Assembly (NCBI GenBank): GCA_964631945.1
Contig: CAZWAY010000003.1
Location: forward strand, 62,001-126,000
Length of the DNA: 64,000 nt
Source: JABFRZ01 sp964631945
GTDB taxonomy: Bacteria; Planctomycetota; UBA1135; GCA-002686595
Direction: 5' to 3'
A program made the position numbers and the translations under genes. Of the stretch, positions 59,000 to 64,000 are shown piece by piece (position 1 is the stretch's first letter; each line of letters starts with the position of its first letter). The notes under the pieces were generated by a model. The model was given only the letters and a program-made list of their open reading frames with translations, ran no database searches and was not told the DNA's origin.

Positions 59000-59423
59000 C
59001 TTCCAGGGGGCGGCTCGCACCGGCTCGCGGGGGCCGCGGGCCGCCCCCGCTCCCTTGCAGGAAGGGCCGCGCTCGATCACACCGACCAGCGGGGGGGGGA
59101 ACGGGCTAGTTAGTCTGGTGATAGGCGGTCCAAGCGCACGGCCGCCGGCGAGTCGGCGCCCTGCTCGAGTCTTCCGATGGAGGTTCCGCTCGCGCTGGAT
59201 CGAGAAGAGAGCGAATCCTCCAGGCTCGCGCGTGCAGCCGATTTCGGATCGCAGCATCGCTGGCGCCGGAGGGTCGTCCACTCCCGACGCAAGTCGGCCC
59301 CATGATGCCACGGGGAAGGGGGGGGAGACCTCTCCAACGAATGGACGATTCCTCGTCGAGGCGACGCCGGGCAGGTCACCCCAGCCTGCCTGGCGGAAGT
59401 AGAATCCCCGTCAGGGACCAGGT
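59000..59423. other. Intergenic stretch, G-runs, no gene assigned
   Basis: No gene is supported. Runs of nine G (59089-59097) and eight G (59323-59330) are notable and could vary in length. AGGGACCAG before GTG 59424 is a plausible ribosome site for the next gene. Confidence 0.35.
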
Positions 59424-62400
59424 GTGCCGCTGCTGAGATTCGGGATCCACGTTGCGCTGGCGCTCTTGACCACGGGAGACCGCTGGGTCGAGACACGATC
59501 CATCCAGGAGCCAGCCTCGGCGGCGACAGAAGAGGAGCAATATCGGCGCGAGTTCGCGAGCGGAGTACAGGCGATCCAGGCGGGCAAGCTCGCGGAGGGG
59601 ATCGCCAGCTTCGAGCACTGTCTCGTGCTCCGCCCCCGGGACGGCCTCTCGGCCTACAACCTCGCGTGCGCACACTCCCTGGGAGGCCGCATCGAGCAGG
59701 GAATCGCTTGGCTGGAGCGTGCCGCCGAATGGGGTCATCACGACGTCCATCTCGTTGCGAGCGACCCGGACCTCGCTTCCCTGCGGCCGGACGCGCGCTT
59801 CGCCACCATTCTGACGCGCATGCGTGAGGCGGACCAGCAGGCTCGGGAGCGCGAGGCGCGGGAAAGGGAGCAGCGCATGAGGAGCTTGCTCGCGGAGGAG
59901 GCGGTTCGAAGCACGACGCCGACGATCGACTGGCTGGCCGGACATCGTCGCGCCGTAATCTCCTGCCAGTATTTCCCGGACGGAACGCGGATCGTGACGG
60001 CGAGCCGCGATGGAACGGCCCGCGTCTGGGATGCAGAGCAGGGCGAAACGCTCCTGACTCTCGCCTCCGGCGCGGAGTCCGTAGGGCTCGTGCTGAGCCC
60101 GAATGGCGAGCGGCTCCTGGCCAAGGGCCCGTACGTCCTCGCCCGACTGTGGGACACGGGTACCGGGGAGCTCCTGGCCCTTCTGGGGCAGCCGGGAGGA
60201 ACGACCCCCTGCGCCGCTTTCTCTCCCGATGGAACGCGCGTGACTACGGGCAGCGAGCGTGGAGACATCGAGCAGTGGGATGCCCTCACAGGAACCTGGA
60301 TCCGTTACCTGGGTCGGGTACCCGGTTTCGTGCGGAGCCTGGCCTACTCGCCAGACGGAGCCCGCCTGGTCCTTGCGGACTCGACGGAAACCGTGCGGAT
60401 CTGGGACGCCGCCAGCGGCGAGGAACACCTCGTGGTCGAGGGTCATGGGATGGGCAAGGTGGGCCTCGCACTGGTGGACGCCCTGATCCTGAGCGGCCCC
60501 TCCGGACTGCGCAGGGTGGATCCCGCGACGGGAGCCGAAACCAGGATGCTCGAGAGCTCGTCCGATCGGGACATGCGAGTGGCGATCAGCCCTGGCGGAG
60601 CCTACGTTGCCGCTTCGACGAGTGCGGGGCTGCGTATGTGGGAGCGGGCAACCTGGCGCCCGCTGTATCTCCTGGAACTCGACGGGGGGTGGTCCGCCTT
60701 CGCGTTCAACGCCCAGGGTGACGAGGTGACTGTGGCCGTGGGCACCTCGGTGTCGACCCATGACGCGCGAACGGGAAGCCTGCGAATGGACACCGTTCTG
60801 GACTCCTGGGTCTATTGCGTGGCTTCCTCCCCCGACGGGCAGAGCATCGCTGCTGGTTGCGAGGACGGGTCCGTGCGGATCCTGGAGGCCCGGAGTGGAC
60901 AGGAGCGCGTGCGCCTCGGTGGGAGCGCGCTCGCCCTGGGCGGTGTCCGCTTCAGTTCGGATGGGCAGCGTCTCGCGCTCGTCAGCCTCGACGGGAGTTC
61001 GGAGTGGAGCACGCTCACCGGCGAGAGGCTGGCGCCAACGGGGACCCTCCGAAGCATCGCACCAGAGGGGCAGGACCCCGAGCCCGATCGTGTTCGCGCC
61101 CTGACGACACCCCTCTCGGAAAACTACTCCTGGGATCCTGCGGTCCAGGCACCGATCCACCTCGCGGAGCGGGAACCCCTGCACGCCGGCGGTGGGAGCC
61201 GGATGGTGGTGTTCGCCCGCGATGGGAGTCGCCTGGCCACGAATCACCTCCTCGAGCGCAACGGTGAGATGCTGCCCCGCATCGAATTCTGGGATGCCGC
61301 CGGAGCACGCCTGGGGCGGATGGAGAGCGCGGAGACCATGAGTCTCGTGCTGGACTTCGATCGGGCGGGCGAGCGGGCCGTGCTCAGCCGAGGCAAGGTC
61401 GAGGCCCAGCGTACGGCCGACGGCAGAACCGTTGGTCTCGGTTCCGTGCCGCGTGACCTCCTGGTGGTGAACATGGAGGGAACCGAGCTCTGGTCGCGCG
61501 AAGATGCCCACGGAGATTCCATCATCGCCGCGCGCTTCTCGCCCGATGGCCGCCAGCTTCTCAGCGGCGGGCAGGATGGCTGGGCCCGGCTCTGGGACCT
61601 CGAGTCCTCCGCGGAGGTCGCACGGCTCGACCACCACGGCAGCTGGGTCAAGAGCGTCGCCTTCGACCGGGACGGCAGGCGTGCCCTGACCGGTTGTCAG
61701 GACGGCAGCCTTCGGTTGTGGAGCCTCCCGGACGGGGGCGAGCTGCTCTCGACGCGAGTCGACGGCATCGTCGAGGACGTTGCCTTGAGCCCCACCGGCG
61801 ACCGCATCGCCGTGGCGGGGTCGGACGGGGTGGCGCGCCTGTGTCACGCTTCGAGTGGTGAACTCCTCGCCACCTTCGTGGCCCTGGCCGGAGGCGAGGG
61901 ACTCTGCTTCACGCCGAGCCTTCACTTCGTGGCCAGCCCGCTGGCCGCGCACCAGGCCCAGCTCGTGCTCGGTGGTGTGACCTACCCGCTCGAGTTGTTC
62001 GCCTCCACGTTGCAGAAGGACGAGGAGGTGAGGGCGGCGCTCGCCGGACGGCTCCGGACGATTCCGGCCGTTCCGACCCCGCCCTCTCTCGAGCTGCTGT
62101 CGCCCGCGGAGCGCGAGGTGCGCACCACGGAGCGTTCCGTGCGCCTGCGCGCCCTGGCCACTGATCGTACTCTCGGGATCGATCGAATCGAGGTCTACCA
62201 GGATGGAGTGCCGCTGGACGGCAAGGGCTCGGGCGTCGTCCAGCGCCATGAATCCGGCAACCGCACCCTGCGGCTCGAGTGCATGCTCGAGATCCCTTCC
62301 GGGGTCGACGAGACCACCATCCGCGTTCAAGCCGTAGGGGAGCGCGGAACGCGCTCGCAACCGCGGAGCGTGCGCTTGCGGTACGAAGCCCCGCGCAGCG

Positions 62401-63176
62401 ACCTCTACTTGCTGGCGCTCGGCGTCTCGGATTACGACGACGACGCGCTCGACCTGGCCTGCCCCGTGGCGGACGTGGATGGTGTGGTGAGCGCCTTCAC
62501 GGCCCAGCGCGAGGAACTCTTCGGGGAGGTTCACGTCGAGCGCCTCGTGAACGCGCAGGTCTCGGCGGCTCAGGTACGGCGCCTGCGCGAGGAGTTCCTG
62601 CGGCGCGCTCAACCCGAAGACACGATCGTTGTCTTCGCGGCAGGTCACGGCCTGCGTACCGATGCTGGCGAGTACTACTTCCTCACCCACGACGCCAGTC
62701 CCACCGATCCCTACGCGGGGATCGACCGTGCCACACTGGAATCGCTCGTCACCTGGGACAAGCTCCATGCGAGTCGCCGCGTCCTGCTGATCGACACCTG
62801 TCAGGCCGGCTCGACTCTCGTTGCCGGAACGCGCGGGGACGCCCGCGGTCTGTCGGCCTACAGTCAGAAGGAGGTCGATACGCGCCTCGACGAATCCCGC
62901 GGCGGACTCTACATCATCGCGGCCAGCTCGGAGGAGGGCTTTGCACGCGAGCAGGAGGGCAATGGCCTCTTCACGCGCGCCTTGCTGGATGGGCTCGCGG
63001 GTGGCGCCGATGAGGACCGGGACGGCTACGTGACGATCGAGGAGCTGAAGCGCTACTCGAGCCGCGAGGTCCACGAGAAGAGCGCGGGTCGCCAGCGCCC
63101 GACGGTGCCCTCCGTCGTGGGAGGGGAGGACTTCCGAATCGGGAGGGTGCTGATGGCCGGCGGAGCGGCGCGTTGA
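59424..63176 (+). CDS. WD40-repeat protein with C-terminal caspase (peptidase C14) domain
   Basis: 1250 residues from GTG 59424. A short hydrophobic N-terminus, one TPR-like unit (about 40-95) and an Arg/Glu coiled coil (135-155) lead to about twelve WD40-type units (170-850: DGTARVWD, TVRIWD, GWARLWD, SLRLWS). An Ig-like linker (890-985) follows, then a caspase-like domain (about 990-1215) with the catalytic His in VVFAAGHGLR and Cys in LLIDTCQAGS. Such proteins are peptidases switched by the propeller. An ECF sigma gene follows; related sets occur in planctomycetes and cyanobacteria. Target and trigger unknown. Confidence 0.88.
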   Translation: MPLLRFGIHVALALLTTGDRWVETRSIQEPASAATEEEQYRREFASGVQAIQAGKLAEGIASFEHCLVLRPRDGLSAYNLACAHSLGGRIEQGIAWLERAAEWGHHDVHLVASDPDLASLRPDARFATILTRMREADQQAREREAREREQRMRSLLAEEAVRSTTPTIDWLAGHRRAVISCQYFPDGTRIVTASRDGTARVWDAEQGETLLTLASGAESVGLVLSPNGERLLAKGPYVLARLWDTGTGELLALLGQPGGTTPCAAFSPDGTRVTTGSERGDIEQWDALTGTWIRYLGRVPGFVRSLAYSPDGARLVLADSTETVRIWDAASGEEHLVVEGHGMGKVGLALVDALILSGPSGLRRVDPATGAETRMLESSSDRDMRVAISPGGAYVAASTSAGLRMWERATWRPLYLLELDGGWSAFAFNAQGDEVTVAVGTSVSTHDARTGSLRMDTVLDSWVYCVASSPDGQSIAAGCEDGSVRILEARSGQERVRLGGSALALGGVRFSSDGQRLALVSLDGSSEWSTLTGERLAPTGTLRSIAPEGQDPEPDRVRALTTPLSENYSWDPAVQAPIHLAEREPLHAGGGSRMVVFARDGSRLATNHLLERNGEMLPRIEFWDAAGARLGRMESAETMSLVLDFDRAGERAVLSRGKVEAQRTADGRTVGLGSVPRDLLVVNMEGTELWSREDAHGDSIIAARFSPDGRQLLSGGQDGWARLWDLESSAEVARLDHHGSWVKSVAFDRDGRRALTGCQDGSLRLWSLPDGGELLSTRVDGIVEDVALSPTGDRIAVAGSDGVARLCHASSGELLATFVALAGGEGLCFTPSLHFVASPLAAHQAQLVLGGVTYPLELFASTLQKDEEVRAALAGRLRTIPAVPTPPSLELLSPAEREVRTTERSVRLRALATDRTLGIDRIEVYQDGVPLDGKGSGVVQRHESGNRTLRLECMLEIPSGVDETTIRVQAVGERGTRSQPRSVRLRYEAPRSDLYLLALGVSDYDDDALDLACPVADVDGVVSAFTAQREELFGEVHVERLVNAQVSAAQVRRLREEFLRRAQPEDTIVVFAAGHGLRTDAGEYYFLTHDASPTDPYAGIDRATLESLVTWDKLHASRRVLLIDTCQAGSTLVAGTRGDARGLSAYSQKEVDTRLDESRGGLYIIAASSEEGFAREQEGNGLFTRALLDGLAGGADEDRDGYVTIEELKRYSSREVHEKSAGRQRPTVPSVVGGEDFRIGRVLMAGGAAR

Positions 63177-63244
63177 GGCCGCCACGGCCCCTTTTCGGGC
63201 TCGGGCTGTAACGATGGTGGGCGCCGGGGCAGGTACCGGCTGCC

Positions 63245-63625
63245 ATGAACGAGCCCGCCGACCTCCACTTCGCGCGCTGGTGCCGCACGGCCGCCCCGGC
63301 GGCGCTGGGCGAGCTCTTCGACGCGACCGAACCGCGCCTGTTGCGCGCCGGCCACCACCTCGTCGGCGACCCGGCCACGGCCGAGGAACTGGTGCAGCAG
63401 GTGTACCTGGCCGCACTCGATCAGCGCCCCCGCCTCGAAGGCACGCGGGCCGTGTGGCCTTGGCTGACGGGCGTGCTCGCGGACCTGGCCAGGAAGCACC
63501 GGCGCCGGGCGCAGCGCGAGCGCGAACTCGAACCCGCACGGGCCGCCGCAGGTCAGTGCCGTCGCCGGGTCACCACAGTTGGCGGAGTTTCATCCCACGG
63601 TGTCCAGCCCTGGGCGCTGAACTAG
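63245..63625 (+). pseudogene. ECF sigma factor truncated by an IS110-type insertion
   Basis: ATG 63245 starts a clear sigma region 2 (DPATAEELVQQVYLAALDQ, then VWPWLTGVLADLARKHRRRAQRE). The native sequence seems to end near 63550; the remaining residues to the stop at 63625 (CRRRVTTVGGV...) are unlike any sigma region 4. The minus-strand transposase end starts 23 bases later. The DNA-binding half is missing, so the gene should be inactive unless region 4 lies beyond the element. Confidence 0.7.
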
Positions 63626-64000
63626 AGAGAAACTCCCCATTGGGGCAGTCAGGAGGCGGCCTTCACCTCGACCTTGAGTCCGAGCTCTTCGAGACGACGG
63701 ATGAGCCGCTTGGCGACCTTGTCCTTGTCGCGGCGGTCGAAGTGGTTGGATCCGAGTTCTTCGTAGAGCGATCCGCGTTGAAGCATGTGGTAGGCAGCGG
63801 TCAGCATGGAGGCAGCGACCGCGACGACGGCCTTCTTCGGGCCCCGGCGCATGCTGATGCGGTGAAACTGGGCCTTGAAGTAGCTGTCCTTCTTGCGAGA
63901 CGCTGCCCAGGCCGCCTGGACGAGCACGGTCTTGAGCCAGGGAGCCCCGGCGCGAAGGCGCGTGCTGCGACGCTTGCCGGCACTCTCGTCGTTGCGGGGG
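63554..64000 (-). mobile_element. IS110-family element, one end only
   Basis: The element enters from the right edge; its left end is probably between 63550 and 63560, where sigma-factor coding is lost. The terminal non-coding part (about 95 bases) contains a CTCCCC-ATT-GGGGCAG hairpin near 63635. IS110 elements lack terminal inverted repeats, so the exact border cannot be set from sequence alone. Confidence 0.6.
63649..63999 (-). CDS. IS110-family transposase, C-terminal part
   Basis: 117 residues are visible; the gene continues past the right edge. The segment GKRRSTRLRAGAPWLKTVLVQAAWAASR, then SYFKAQFHRI, RRGPKKAVVAVAASMLTAAYHML is the C-terminal (transposase_20-type) half, with the usual serine/glycine-rich active-site region just outside. 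The stop at 63649 is followed by the non-coding element end and the broken sigma gene. Confidence 0.85.
   Translation of the reverse strand, partial: PRNDESAGKRRSTRLRAGAPWLKTVLVQAAWAASRKKDSYFKAQFHRISMRRGPKKAVVAVAASMLTAAYHMLQRGSLYEELGSNHFDRRDKDKVAKRLIRRLEELGLKVEVKAAS

Overview
The window is about two-thirds G+C, densely coded, with many stop/start overlaps of the ATGA and TGATG kind. An ECF sigma factor coupled to a Ser/Thr kinase ending in a formylglycine-generating-enzyme (FGE) domain, a sigma factor fused to carboxypeptidase-regulatory domains, FG-GAP/VCBS surface proteins, a WD40-caspase, multi-haem cytochromes and many small lipoproteins point to a high-G+C member of the Planctomycetota. 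This is inference from gene content; a myxobacterium-like organism is the main alternative.

Region 1 (1-13220) is a metal-resistance island reading left to right. It starts with the end of an Hg(II)-type MerR and a MerR-type promoter whose predicted start falls on the next gene's ATG. Then come a CopZ-like metallochaperone, a MerT-MerP fusion, a Cys-rich secreted peptide, and two lipoprotein genes whose frames are each crossed by two in-frame TGA codons at apparent metal-binding positions (1871/1880 and 2666/2690). No other stops interrupt these frames, signal peptide and body are in the same frame, and G-looped hairpins lie just downstream. I read both as selenoproteins carrying two selenocysteines each in a mercury-resistance operon, the most notable find here. 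A further Cys-rich protein, a CusB/CusA/CusC-type efflux system with three metal-binding motifs on CusB, a lipoprotein hydrolase and two periplasmic metal-binding proteins complete the island.

Region 2 (13221-27372) is accessory. An AddB/AddA-like nuclease-helicase pair lies between relics of recombinase-type gene tails. It is followed by an S74-processed YadA-like head-repeat protein, an ECF sigma/kinase-FGE pair, divergent copies of a dispersed repeat, and two copies of a tRNA 3' end flanking a DUF1801 gene.

Region 3 (27373-47072) holds a possible cyclic-nucleotide unit (CHASE2 cyclase, SH3-like protein, M48 protease, MscS channel with cyclic-nucleotide domain). Next are a four-repeat Ig-like protein, a VCBS protein, a membrane-tethered ECF sigma factor, a multicopper oxidase, a TMTC-like TPR membrane protein, a transglutaminase-like protein and small TRL lipoproteins.

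Region 4 (47073-64000) has a nine-haem cytochrome next to a di-haem peroxidase, an ECF sigma with a probable membrane anti-sigma partner, a nitrilase-family hydrolase, a HEAT-repeat protein, a TapT/DTW protein, a metal-binding-like secreted protein, a WD40-caspase, and an ECF sigma gene cut short by an IS110-family element running off the right edge. No rRNA, complete tRNA or CRISPR array was seen.
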